64,000 bases of DNA from Stereum hirsutum FP-91666 SS1 (GCF_000264905.1 NW_006763139.1:1156313-1220312); one strand, 5' to 3'; counted from the stretch's first letter, positions 35,404 to 47,275 are shown. The notes: a model not told the origin generated them from the sequence alone. Translations and numbers: made by a program.

Positions 35404-38400
35404 TCAAGTCTGGACGGGAACCTCATGAACGACGATATCCATCACAGACCTGCGGACCAAAGTCAACAACAAAACCGATCAGTCGGTCAGTGACGACTCG
35501 TTCATGTAAAGTACGGTGAACTTCACCCACCGCAGGTTCATGGAATACCCCGTCTCAACATCCAGCAATGTGACTGTGTCGATCCTATGCACACCCGGCG
35601 CTAACGCCATAAAACCCATCCTCACGCTCTGACACGTCGCGGGTTTCAGCGGTCTACACACCGCCCCATTCATCAGCTAAGACTTCTGGAATGAAGGACG
35701 AAAGCAGATAGAAGGCTCACCCAACCCGGATCCGATTATCCAATGGTACAATCCCGTCTCCAGCATCTCCTCCTACTTTCATAATATTCGACTGGACTAG
35801 CTTCCTCCTCCTTCTCTCCGGCCCTGGACAACTGACCTCGAACCGTCTAGTCCACGAACTCTGATTGAACACGAAAACGTCGAGCGTGAATTCGTCGTGT
35901 GGGTATATTTTGCTCTGTTCCCCTCCCTCATGAACAAGTCCAATCGAAACCACAATCTTTTCACCATCTTCGTCTCTACTTCCGCTTCCACTTCCGAAAC
36001 CTATCCCGCTGTCTCGGAAGCCACCAGCATACCCAGCCCCAACCCTCGGTCCAGGCGTTCCAGGCATATTGATCATTGCAGCAGGCGCAAGACCTCCCAC
36101 GCCTCTCGACCTCGGAATATCCACACTATTGGGCACACCTCCTGCACTAGCGCCAGCACCAGCGCCCCATCCAGCGACAGGGTCCATAGCTCTCGGGGTA
36201 CTCGGAAATGGTGAATTCGGGTACGCAGGATATGCAGGTGTCGGTGGTACACCACCACCGCCCATCCCAGAAGCGATGGCGATCGCCTCCTGTTCATCCG
36301 TGAATACCTCTGCGATTGGTTTTGGCGGAGGTATAACACTACCGAAGGCATTGGTGAGTAGCGGGGTAGGAGGAGGTGGGGGAGCGAATGTCGTTGTCGG
36401 TGTGCCCGGAGGTCTAATGTACGTTTGGACAGCTAGGGACGGTGGAGTGGGTGTATACGCGACTTTAGAGAGTGGTGAAGGTCCAATTCCGGGTGTCGAT
36501 GCTGCAAAGCCAGATCCGTGTGCTCCGCCGGGGTAAGGACTGAAGTATGACGAGGGAGAATGTGAAGAAGTTACAGAGGTCGATGGTGAGTCCCGTAATG
36601 TCGGTGTCGATCCCGTCCCCATCGGAGTAGACGGCCCCGAACTCGAGACAATTGCGTTGGCAGGATTTAGAAGAGACGTCGAAGATCGATAATTCATTGG
36701 AGGTCGGCGAGCCGGGCCTCCAACAATAGGCATCGTATGCCTCTTGCTACCCGCCACAGAGTTAGCCAACGAGACGGTCGGGGTTAAGGACGAGGTCCTC
36801 AGCGGAGTGGGACCGGGACTGTACATGTGTGAACGTGCACGAGAGGTAGCGGTAGGGAAAGGGGAAGCAGGTTCAGGGAGAGCTTCACGGTTGTTGAGAC
36901 CAGACGGAGGTCCATCGAATAAGGGTTGTCCATCGGCATCGGTAGCGTAGGACGTATGTGCCACAGACAACGAGTCGCGATTCCGTTTCGGTGAGAGGTC
37001 GAGGACGCAGTTCCATCTTGAGTTGAACGAGTCTGTGGGATATGTAAACTTGCCTTTCTCCTCGTCTCCGTCCTCACTGAACCCTTCGTCGACTCCGACG
37101 ACGTGGTATGGCTTTCCGAGCACATTTATGACCACCGCCCGCTGCAATTCCATCTCTACCATCCCTTTCGCGTCTCTACCAGCTAGCATATCCCCATCTC
37201 CGCCGAAATCCTCCAGGAACTCCACTGCATACAGCAAATTGAACTGCTCCATACTCCCCACTCGCAACGGGAATGCTCCCTTTACCTCGTCTCCGTCTCC
37301 AACGGACGTTCGATCCCACTCAATCAGCCTAACCCTCGTACCGCCCTCCCCTCCAGCAGCACTCCCACCTCCACCCTTTATCCCACTCCCTCGACTAGCT
37401 CCCGATCCTCCACCAACCTTTACATCCACCCCCTCAACCTCAAAACCGAAGCCACTCCCGGCCTCTCCACCATTCTCAATCTCAATGCAAAGCACAACCG
37501 TCCTCTCCGCCCCGCCTGCCTGTAATTCATCATTTTCGCCCTCACGACCGCCCAGTCCTTCATTTCCTTTACTTTTCCTCTTACTCTTCTCGCTATCGCC
37601 AGTACCCGGTAACAAAACATACGGCACGAACACCGTCCTCATCCTCACCCTGAATCCCGAAACAACCTGGAGCGTCTTCCTGAACGATTTACGCATGGTC
37701 GGGTGGACTGTATTTGTGTGCGTTGACGTTGTGGCCATTGCAGTCGGTGAGATCGTCGAAGCGGCGGAGTTTGCGGAACTGTTTGCGGAAGAAGGCATGG
37801 GCAGAGGAGGTCCAAGCCCGAACTCGGATCGGCGGGTTTGTGGTCCTAGACGGGTTGAAGGTAGGTCTAATGGTTTCCCATTCTTGCTGCCCGCTATTTT
37901 CTCTGGTTAAATGGGAAGAACGAAGTTCATTTCGGTCAACGACAGAATTGTAATGGACGAGGAGGAAGTAAAAGTCGGCAATAGAAAATGTGACGAACCT
38001 CCGGCCAATCCAGCGAACAAGTTAACTTCCTCCAACGTACTTCTCTTGGTTTTATCTTCGCCATATCCATGGCCCCACGTCCCATCTCCCTTATCTCGTT
38101 CTTCGCCTTCCTTCTCCGATCCTGGTACACCTCCAGCACTCAACACAAGCGAGTCAGGTATCCCTCCGATGGCTTCTATGAACTCCATGAGGCGGCTTCG
38201 TGCAGGTGTGACGTGAACCGGATGCGAGCGTAGAGTTGTGGAGACCGTGAGGCAAAGAAGAGGATGTGGGTAGGGGGTGCGAAGAAATGCTTTTTAAAAA
38301 GAAGAGTGGTTGAGAAACGTTAGTAGAGTGCGTGGTGAGTGCTGTAGACGATGAATAGACATGGAACAGATAGACAAATGAACCCAAAGGGATATAATGC

Positions 38401-39770
38401 CACTGTAGAAACAATTCTAGATATTACGAACTCCACAATGCAACATGATGACCATCTCCTCATCGTTCCCCTGCACTTAGTGTGGCACAAAATCCGTGCA
38501 AGTCGAAGCCATGGAGACCTCAAATATCATTACCCACAAGGATTTCCTAGTGTGAACTGAGTTGGGGACGATATGCTCCGAGCATGAGACCGTCACCGTG
38601 TGGCGCGCCACACGTAGCGATACATGTCGTGCTCAGAGATCGTGACTCGAAGACCGCATGCGCCAAGGGTTGACGGATATTTGATAGATGGAAACAGGTG
38701 CAGAATGACACGATACGCCTCCTGAGGAGACAGTTGACCCAAAACATCGTATGTGAGGTCGAACACCGTGCGAGGGAAGTAGACGAAGACCAACACTTCA
38801 AGGATGGGGAAGATAGGAAGGAGAGAAATAAAAGAGACAGAGAAGGTCGCACCTACATCTATCCACAACTTATACACCGCTACCCAAACTCCGTCCTTTT
38901 CATCCCAAAGAAGCTGGAACCTAGACGCTTCCTTCTGCTCCGCCTCCTCGGCGCTTGGCCGCCCCTTCTCAAATAATGTCCCATTGGACAGTGACTTTCT
39001 TCCGTCCCTCTCCTCGCCCCAAATCCCACCCACCAGCAACACGCCCTGCTCCCTGACATTAGCCCCAGCGTATCTCCTATCCTCGACCCTTGTTGATGGT
39101 GTTGGATGTGGCGTAACAGGCGGAACAATGCTCGGCGGTACGTGTCCTCTCGCCTTATGACCCTGCGTTTGTGGTGGAGGTAAAGAATACGATTGAACAG
39201 GAGGGGCCAGCGATGATGGCCGGGGTGGTGGAGGTGCCGACAGGTGAAGTGACGCGGATGCAGGTGGACCTGTCGATGCTGGACGTGTAGCTGAAAGAAG
39301 CGGTGACGCGAGTGGTGGTACGGGGGATCGTGCGGTCAGTGGAGGATTTGGATGGGCTGTTCCAGGTGGCCCGGGGGATGATGGATATTGTTGTGGAATG
39401 TAAGAGGCTTCGTAAGATACCTGGAGATGAGAGAGGTACGAAAGTAGAAAGGCTGGTGGTTGTGGTGTAGAGGACTCTGGAGACAGAGTGTTAGTTGGTG
39501 TCGACGATTCCGGGCTTTCCAGACGGTGAATGAGAAAGGACACAAGCCGTTCGTCTGTTTGTGCGGCGATACATCTGAGGATCAGACAAACAGACATAGT
39601 GTACGAATATGCAACGCACCGTAGAAAACCTGCTTGCGGTCCACAGACACGTCCTCCTTCACTCTTTCCAGCCATTGGGTGTCATCAGAGGACGGAAATC
39701 CAAGAGTATTGGTGGGTGCGACGACGTCCAGCGTCGAAGAGCTGACGATGTCTGCGAATGCGCTCGCCAT
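35404..39770 (-). CDS. TRAPP II complex subunit Trs65-like, long multi-exon gene
   Basis: Trs65 is a TRAPP II subunit at the Golgi/endosome, where TRAPP II activates Ypt/Rab11-type GTPases. The N-terminal exons begin MASAFADIVSSSTLDVVAPT (an upstream in-frame Met exists at 39803), then VDRKQVFYG, RCIAAQTDERLVSFLIHRLE, a Pro/Ser-rich linker, and WDEKDGVWVAVYKLWIDV. A middle exon reads LCLTVSTTLRSHPVHVTPAR, then LMEFIEAIG, showing that the two large ORF blocks belong to one gene. The 693-codon block holds RKTLQVVSGFRVRMRTVFVP and long Ser/Pro/Gly-rich inserts. The C-terminal Ig-like region includes DGIVPLDNRIRVG, TCQSVRMGFMALAPGVHRID, and TLLDVETGYSMNLR spliced to SVMDIVVHEVPVQT. Boundaries around 37.8-37.95 kb and 38.3-38.9 kb were not resolved. 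Confidence 0.8.
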
Positions 39771-40024
39771 TGCTCTGCCAATCTCATGAGCAGACTGCGC
39801 CAATAGAGCCCCATCATGGGATAGAAGACATGTTGACTATGCAAAGCTTACCAGGGTATGCGTCTCGTCTAAAAAGTTATATGGTGTGGTAAGTAGGCAT
39901 GCAGTGCCGGTGGTAGAAGTCGAAGTCGGCGAGACGCGCACTGACGCGCATCATTCCTTCCCGCCTTCCGCCACTTGTCAATGAGCGCCACATTTCAAAG
40001 TAGTAACTTTGCTTTTATGTACTC

Positions 40025-40386
40025 TATGGTGCAGTTCACTTAGTCACCACTAAAAAAAAAAAACCGGAAGAATCGGGTATACCCGGCCCAAAAGTGCCTC
40101 AATTTCTTATCTGTCTTGGGAAAGTGTTTCTTTTGCTAAAAGGAAGAGTTCCCCAAGACAGATTTCGAAAATAATCAAAACTGAGGGACTTACAAAACTG
40201 CCACCCATGGATTTGGCAATCCCCCGCCAAAGAATAATATTTTATTCATTTAAATATTAATTTTCGAAAGTGCCAGTGTTTTTTTGACTGGCCCAAGAAT
40301 TTTCTTTTAATAAATTAGATTTTCGATTTTGGACCGACCAATTTGGCAGTTGTTTTTTTAGTGGTGACTAAGTGAACTGCACCATA
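40025..40386. mobile_element. 362-bp MITE with perfect 34-bp terminal inverted repeats
   Basis: The left end TATGGTGCAGTTCACTTAGT continues CACCACTAAAAAAA, and its exact inverse closes the element at 40386. The ends start and finish with TA, which fits a TA target duplication as in Tc1/mariner elements. The interior is AT-rich and non-coding. It carries a second inverted pair, ATCTGTCTTGGG near 40099 and CCCAAGACAGAT near 40154, that could form an inner hairpin. Perfect termini suggest recent activity driven by a transposase elsewhere. Confidence 0.92.
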
Positions 40387-41104
40387 CTTGAAAACGACGG
40401 CCCATCCCACAAACCGTGTAACATTGTCGAGCAGAGAAACAATTAGAAGGTCCTGTCGATCACGTTATGACCTGACCGATATACAAGCTCCTACGGGTGG
40501 TATACTGATGCAAGGAGACCCCGCACGATCTCGAGCCAACAAGCAAACATACTACGAAGGATAAGACAGAAGACTGTGTGCAAGAAAAATCCTCTGAAAT
40601 GCTACTGATGTAACGGGTACGCGCGGGAGCAAATAAATGCAAAGAACCATACACAGGAAGGATAGAAAGGCAAAATACTGAGAAATGCAGATGAATACAC
40701 TATTCCGAAGGTACAGACAATCCTGGCAGACGACTAAGGCAAAAGATCACGGCTTATGCAAATGTACAATTAAGGGCTGATGATACTTGATACCTAGCGA
40801 CGCGGGCCCGACGCACCACCACGACCATATAGCGAGAAATTGGCACATTCGGCCTGCTGCATGGGCTACGTGGAAAACATCACCTTTCGGGTCTTCTTCA
40901 CTTTGCCTGCATCGTGCAGCAGAGAAGGACCCGAGATTGAATTCGACACGCCGAGTGAGCAGAGCAGAACAAGTGATGCAAGTTCTTGTACCATGATGGG
41001 CTCATTCACTATATTATGCGAAGATACGAACAATCATGGGCTTCGACACCGAGCGCATTATCGAGTGTGATAACTTGACGCGCCTTCGGATTCATTTGAC
41101 ACTA
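40387..41104. other. Intergenic right of the MITE
   Basis: No gene signature found. Short open frames overlap on both strands. It may include the 3' region of the minus-strand gene at 41105-42430. Confidence 0.35.
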
Positions 41105-42430
41105 TCATTGCAGGCTGAGATGGAGCACCTCGTTCAACCCGAGCGGCGGTTGTGACATCCCACAGCTGAGGAAGCGGTATGAAAGGCATGGGGTAAAGGG
41201 ACGTACAGGGCTGAGATGGACGATGGGAAGATATATGTTCTGGGAGTACGACGCCGGCTCGGACTCAGATTCCGAAGATGAGTCCTCATCAGAGTAGAAC
41301 TTCGAGCGCGCCGGGATCTGGACACCCGTCAAACCTGCCGTAAATGTATCAGACTGGAGCATCATCTGAGAGGACCCAAAGGACGACTTACTATCAGGCT
41401 CGTTCTGCGAGCCAGACTTCTTACCGTGTTCTACACCAGAGATCAGAGCTCAGGAGACGTACTACATTCCGTGCGGCGCAGCGAGATCCACGTCAGTTAG
41501 TGCACCTCGGCATCCGCAGAGTAGAACTGAGTGTTGATTCCCGCGGGCTCGGCGACGAAGGTGCCACCTGGAACGGGGTGGCTCTGAGAGATGATGACAG
41601 CTTGGTGCAGTCCGCTGCTCAAACGTGTGACAAGAGTGAACTCACTTGCAGCGGACTTGTCCATGGCCTCTAGTTTGTCCTTGTCAACAAGCATCTTTCT
41701 GTTCAGGCGCTAAGGCGGCTCAATGTCATCGACGTCTTCTGAGACTGTCCCTTGTTAAATTGGAGGCGGCGAGCGGTGCGATTGGTCTTTGGCCCCCAAA
41801 GTTTCCACCCGTCCCAAGAAAGGCAGAGACTGATGGAGGCGAACGGGACGGACCTTGTAAATTTCCCCAACGAAGCAACGCACGATGCGTCAGACTGAGT
41901 TTACGCGTGGTAAGAACGGCCTGAGTGTCTACACAAAACGACGTAGAATAAAGATATGAGGTCGAGGTTGAACAGTGGAGAAAAGATGATAAATCGGATG
42001 GTCGAGGTAGGGAGATTATAGCACGCACTTCCGGAGTCTCAAAAGACACGAGCTTTCGATGCATTTTGACGCGTCTTTTCTCGAGATGGGGGCCTGACGG
42101 TGTGCGGAAGGTGCACGTCGAGCGCGAGTGCGGACGATGCGCCGTGTGCGACATTATCTTGTACCGCTTTTGTCAGATTTCTCATTCCCTCTGCCATATG
42201 TTCCCACAAAAGACAGAACATACCTACTCCAACCTTGAACACCGTTCTGCTTCAGCCTGGTACTTCACGGCCGTAGGCACAATCTGACCATTGTCCGATG
42301 GGACGCTAGTGATGGTGGTGACAATAATGAGCGAGGATTGAGTAAGTACGCGTAGCTAACGCGAGCACAAAAAAACATGAGGAAGCATGGTCGAGAATTC
42401 AGGAAGCACTCACTGATCATGACGGTCATG
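41105..42430 (-). CDS. Putative multi-exon gene, function unknown
   Basis: A set of minus-strand blocks with fitting splice signals. ATGACCGTCATGATC before a GTGAGT donor splices to CTAG|CGTCCC, reading MTVMIS then VPSDNGQIVPTAVKYQAEAE. Further blocks: KMLVDKDKLEAMDKSAA before another GTGAGT donor, then VEHGKKSGSQNEPDSKSSFG, and VQIPARSKFYSDEDSSSESE followed by SEPASYSQNIYLPIVHLSPV. The last block has a Ser/Glu acidic run. I do not recognise the protein, and the exon links in between are not resolved. The start near 42430 is inferred from the MTVMI block. Confidence 0.4.
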
Positions 42431-42752
42431 AGCTCACTCGAAGAGATCAAAGGTAAAAGAATGAATGGTCTCGAAAATCTTGAGGAAGAGTGGGTGGGTC
42501 GCAAGAGCCGCAGCCCGTTTCAAACAGCCCCACAGCGGGTGTAGCAGCGACAAGGATACCAGGCAAGGGGAGAGAGGGTATATATACGTGACTGGGGTCG
42601 ACTGGCTCCGCTCGCGGTCCGGATGGCTCTGACCGAATTGGGCGATAAACAAACAGACGCGTCGCGCATCGCGTCACCCACGTGCCAGAATGAACCACTC
42701 GCCCTTCGGTGCTTGCGAGATTTGGACATATCTCCACAAAATGGGCTCTTTT

Positions 42753-43225
42753 CACGTAAGTAAAGATACCTCTGTGCTCATTTACATGACAGCTAGTTGG
42801 CTATAATGTCCAGTTCGTAGAGTTCTCGATGATGTGACCGCTTGTAATATTTTAGCCTGAGGTAGCTCTGCTACTTAGTACTAGGTGCCACGTCCGATTC
42901 ACCCCCTCCCGAGATTTTATGGTATCTCTGCGAGTTTTGTGCTCTCAGGTGAATAAGAGTTTATTCATACCCGTATATGCGTCGACTAACCATACCCACC
43001 CTCGCGTTTGAAGAAAGCCCGCTAATGCGAACACGCGAAATGGTTCTAGGCGCCACGTGCACTTCACCGCCCACCTCCCTCCCCCTACTTGCTTGATATC
43101 TTCGCCAGATTCGAGTCTCTCAAGTAAGTAAAACTATGTTTGTCTTTGTATATTTGTTGGCTAATCTCTCCCGCTCTCACGTCTGAAGACAATCCGCTGA
43201 TGCAACGGCTCGGAATGTCTGTAGA
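42753..43225 (+). repeat. Diverged tandem duplication, unit about 170 bp
   Basis: Two clear copies, about 42883-43050 and 43051-43225. They share AGGTGCCACGT / AGGCGCCACGT, a CT-rich tract, CTCTCAGGTGAATAAG / CTCTCAAGTAAGTAAA, and TTGAAGAAAGCCCGCTAATGC / CTGAAGACAATCCGCTGATGC. A third partial copy is suggested at 42753-42880 by ACGTAAGTAAAGAT and TAGTTGGCTATAAT. Copies differ at many positions, so the duplication is old. No coding capacity. Confidence 0.65.
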
Positions 43226-43878
43226 GTAGGTGCCACCTCCCCACCCACCACCCCCCGGTCGCTATCCACCGACAGCCACCGACTCGCCTCCCACCTCCCA
43301 TTGAAACTCGAGGTTGGTAAAGGCTCACATCGACTCGCCCTTCCCTTTGCTACGACATGTCGACACGATCACGATGCATTTACACCCGGACGCTCGATCC
43401 AGTGCGCGTCACGCTTTTCGTTCGACAAACGACTCGGAGGGAGCGAAGAGAGGGCGATCTTGGAGCCTGGGACGAAGTGAACGCCACGCTTGGTCCAAAA
43501 GGGGTTCGCTGGGGTAGGGGAAACCGTTAACGTCGCTCAGATACTTAGATCCCGGAGCTCTTGTTGTTGTCCGTTCGGTTCAACAGGTGTGGATCTTGTG
43601 AAGGCCTGCTGTGAGCTACGACGATAATGCTCGCAGCTGAGTTGTCTCGAGTTGCAGTGTACACGTATGTTTACCAGGCCTTCCTATAGTAACCGTGCTG
43701 TTGATATGTTGAGGTGTTCAATTATTCCGGAGTGAATGGAATTTTACGATACAGCAGCTTCTAACAAACGAGATACGGCGAACATCAAAAGACGCCCGAG
43801 CGTCGTGTGCTTGTTCACGTTTGGTGCAAAAGGTATACCGAGGGCAAAAATCAACGGCATGTTTGCGGATACAGAATA

Positions 43879-44104
43879 CATGAACAGAAAGGAAGCTACA
43901 GACACAATCCGCGAGACGTAAGCGAAAAACCAACCACAACAAGCAGGATTGCGGGGACAAGATACATGAACAGAAAACAAATTACAGACACAATCCGCGA
44001 GACATAAACAAAAGATCAAGGACACCAGGAAGCAGGATTGCGGGGACAAATTACATGAACAGAAAAGAAATTACAGGCACAACCCGCGAGACATAGACGA
44101 AAGC
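43879..44104 (+). repeat. Tandem repeat, unit 86-89 bp, about 2.6 copies
   Basis: Units begin CATGAACAGAAA at 43879, 43965 and 44054. Each carries ATTACAG(A/G)CACAA(T/C)CCGCGAGAC and ends AAGCAGGATTGCGGGGACAA. The open frame seen across it on the minus strand is a by-product of the repeat. Confidence 0.85.
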
Positions 44105-44186
44105 GAAAAGAAAAGGAGAAAGAAGATTAAACGGTCGAGAAATGATGAAGAGTGAAGAGATAGAAGTACCGGTAGCCACGGGCATG

Positions 44187-44277
44187 TTGGACACGAGCCG
44201 ATTGATGTAGATGGACTGCGCCAGGACACGGCCACGTAGCTAGTATCAGTACGAAGAAAAAGAGACCGAGACCGTAA
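44187..44277 (+). repeat. Dispersed duplicate, first copy (second at 44681-44759)
   Basis: The block with GTAGATGGACTGCGCCAGG and a conserved GAGACCGTAA end recurs at 44681-44759 with about 15-20 percent change and small gaps. Together with the neighbouring tandem repeats it shows that 42.7-44.8 kb has been repeatedly duplicated locally. No gene is supported in 44105-45211 apart from weak frames. Confidence 0.7.
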
Positions 44278-45211
44278 TTAAGAAATGATAGAGATAAAGA
44301 TAAACCACCGTACCCGCACATCTATCCACCTCACACTACACACATCCACCAGGGAGCCCGATAACCACGCGAGGACGATGCCACTGGGAGGCGATGTCCC
44401 GCACCGAGCACGATAGTGAGGCCGGAAGCACCACGCGAGCATCACAGATGGAGGCGTCGTAATATAAATACCGTCGCGGACCAAAACGGCAGGGGCGGAA
44501 GGGGTGGAGGCAAACGCGCAGAAGGTGGGGTCGACGAGGGCGATGACGAGGACGAGGACGAGGATGAGAGAGGCCGGGGTCCTCGATGCGGATGCAGAGA
44601 GAGAGGTGACGAAGATGGTTTCAGGAAGTAGGGTCTGTATGAATACCAGTACATGGTCCACAGGCGTTGTAGTACAACGCGCTGGACACAGCCGATCGCT
44701 GTAGATGGACTGCGCCAGGGCATGGCCGTGTAGCTGGTATCGATACAAGAGAGACCGTAAGGGCGAAATCGATCACCTGCCACAAAGTAATTCAAACACG
44801 AATCCGTCGGAAGGCGAGAACGGAAAGCCGGGATCCTTTCTTGAAGGTGTAACGTCGACCGATTGACGGAGGTGAAGACAAACTGGCTGGATCGGGGCGT
44901 CGGTTCCAATAGGCATGGCGGGTGGCCGCAGACCTAGGAACCCTTCCAAGTATCGACCATGGAGATCGATGCTTTGCATCCGTTAGCGTACGGTCGCAGA
45001 ACATCGTGGATGTATGCTTGTAGGGCGCCCAATGGTGTTGCAATAGCCCAGTTCTGCCAGGGTTGCACCATGACTGAGCAGGCGGAAGGCAATACTGTGA
45101 ATTACCACAGCCAAAGAGAGGTGATGGTGACGATTTGAGGCTGGAACTGGATATAATAGGGGTAAGGAAGTGTAAAGCAAGATAGAGGGAATAGAGCACG
45201 TACGAAGGGCC

Positions 45212-46870
45212 TCAAGGAGGCGCGTCAAATCCATAGAACAGGGCATTGACACCAAGGCGGGAGCAGGCAGGACGGCGACCGCTCGAAGGGCTCTGGAGAA
45301 CAGGTTCCTCGACCTCGTCGACTGCAAGATAGAATGGTAGCTGGTAGGAAGCCGCGAAGATAACAAGCGGGTGTTCACGTTTTTTCAGGAAAAACTGCCG
45401 GTCCTTCTTGACCAGAGCACGAAACCGAGCTTCGGCCGCCCGCTTGAGATCGAAGACAGAACCACAAGCTCTCGTGACACGGCGATAAATCGCGGAGAAG
45501 ATGTCGTCGCCATCCGGTAGACGAGGTGGATCATATTGAAATAGAGCCCATTCACTGCGTGCGAGCTCTGCGTCCATATCTCGAGGTAGGCAATCTAGAA
45601 ATCTCTGGAGGGCGATGATACGGGTGAGGTAGAGGGCGTAAAAGCAGTGTTGTGCCAAGGCTGCGTGGTGCGATGTTGCTTTGTGATTGTAAGTTGCAGT
45701 GTCCATGGAAGCCCCGAGCTCTTGAGTCGCAAGGATTAAATCATGGGATAGCTTGCTCGCACGAGCTTCTTCCGCTGTCTTATTTGGCGAATACGCAAAA
45801 TAAAAGCCCCAGTGTGCGCTGACCTTGCGCAGGAGATCTAAAGTATGTGGACGAAGCCCCTCGACTTCACAGAGTCGCCTATAATAGATCGGGGTCAAAT
45901 GAGCGGGAAACCCCGACTAGTACATACAGGAATACCACGCACTTTTGTAGAAACCAAGTCTCTACTTGGGCTAACGCCTCATTGATTGATGTGTCCAGAT
46001 CATTCGAGAATACATCTTAAAGGACCCAGTTGAGTACGCATGGCTGGAAAAGAAGAAAATCTGTACTCACGATGGTGGCAAAGATCATAGAAATTGCATT
46101 TCCCGTGTGCGACAAACATAGCATCATCTAGGTCGGGAAACATCTTGAACACATTATCCTCTGGGATTCCGATAGGTTTTTGGCAGGTGGATAGACCCAG
46201 AGCTTCAAAGTAACCAGGCCAGCTGTCGCCCCAGAGCCTGTGTTGGCTTCCCCAGGTGCGAGTGACCAGATCATCGTACTGAGCAGACAGTCGAGTTTGT
46301 GTGACCTCTGGGAGTTGAGACCACGGCAGATGCGTAGGTTTAGACAATGTGCTTGCAGGATTGACCGAACAACGAGAGGGGATGGACGTTGAAGGAGGAA
46401 CCAGGGTGGGGTCTGAGATGGGAGCTATGACAGGGTTAAGGACGCGAGTAATCTGAATGGGGACTGAGCGGTCTTGAATGCAAGAGGAGGTGGCGGCTCG
46501 GTCGCTGGGGGCTGTCGGGTCTGGTATGGCAGCTGGGGTGAGGACCGGGACACTGACTTGGATAAGGGATGGGATTGAGACGGGTGCAGGGATGGGATCT
46601 GTGACAGGAGCAGCTGAGGGTGATGCCGCAATGTTTCGTCGAATAAGATCTGGGGTCATCCTGAGCGAGTAACGGGTTTGAGTGGGAATAGCTGGCTTTG
46701 ACGAGTTACGGGCTATGTGTTTCGTCGGTCGAGAGGTTAGATGGCGCTGGTGATGCCGCTTTGCTTTTGGTTCAACTTCAGAAACACCGGCGTCCTCAGC
46801 GGTGCGCTGACGCTTCCTGAGGTTGGGCTTCGTGGGAGGGGTTGGGATTGGGACTGGATTGGGAGCTGAG
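45212..46870 (-). pseudogene. Shortened paralog of the 47734-51331 NTPase gene, Walker A not recognisable
   Basis: Two exon blocks. The upstream one (to 46000) has a basic front encoded in 46660-46870 (KRQRTAEDAGVSEVEPKAKR, then HHQRHLTS), RYSLRMTPDLIRRNIAAS, a Pro/Ser/Ile-rich linker, and PWSQLPEVTQTRL with WGSQHRLWGDSW. These match PWSDLPQAQQEAI and FRWGQHHALF of the plus-strand gene. The downstream block (45212-45898) reads LDLLRKVSAHWGFYFAYSPN, then IIALQRFLDCLPRDMD, FQYDPPRLPDGDDIF, matching FLDCRP...FDPDRIGPTKDIF. Where a P-loop is expected, the sequence reads EVEGLRPHTLDLL with no GKT/GKS. The protein stops at 45212 with no C-terminal nuclease-like part. It could be a decayed copy or an ATPase-dead truncated partner. 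The N-terminal start is unresolved. Confidence 0.6.
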
Positions 46871-47275
46871 ATGCAGACTCAACCCTCGACGAAGCCTGCG
46901 ACGACCAGCCAGAACCGTTACTCGCTGAGGAATACCAGAGAGCGCGCCAGAAGGACCATCGCAGCAAGTACCGCTCCCATCCCAGCTCCCAATCCAGTCC
47001 CAATCCCAATCCCTCCCACGAAGCCCAACCTCAAGAAGCGTCAGCGCACCGCTGTGGACGCTGATGTTTCCACAGTTGAACCAAAAGCAAAACGGCATCA
47101 CCAGCGCCATCTAACCTCCCCACCGCCGAAACGGCAGACTCGTTCCTCGACAAGGCCTGCGACGACCATCCAGAGCCGTTACTCGCTGAGGAATACCAGA
47201 GAGCGCGCCAGAAGTACCATCGCAGCGAGTACTGTTCCACGTTTCGGTGGTGGAGATGTTAGATGGCGTTGGTGG
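46737..47275. repeat. Mosaic of direct and inverted repeats between two head-to-head paralogs
   Basis: Inverted pair: about 46743-46872 against about 46976-47117, roughly 130 bp per arm and about 90 percent alike, with a ~105-bp centre. Direct pair: 46918-46975 and 47178-47232 (each encodes RYSLRNTRERAR on the plus strand). A further inverted pair: CGCCATCTAACCTCCCCACC at 47105 against its inverse ending GTTAGATGGCG near 47266. As a result the peptide KRHHQRHLTSPPPKR is encoded on the plus strand, and a near copy on the minus strand. Confidence 0.8.

Noticed and set aside
37023..37910. Plus-strand 295-codon frame rich in Ser and Pro
   Set aside because: It is antisense to the Trs65 exons and follows from their Gly/Glu-rich codons.
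44278..44748. Minus-strand 156-codon frame with a hydrophobic run and VLVRDGIYI, faintly like DUF6533 membrane proteins
   Set aside because: Only one short block resembles that family, there are no partner exons, and it overlaps the duplicated sequence. At most a relic.
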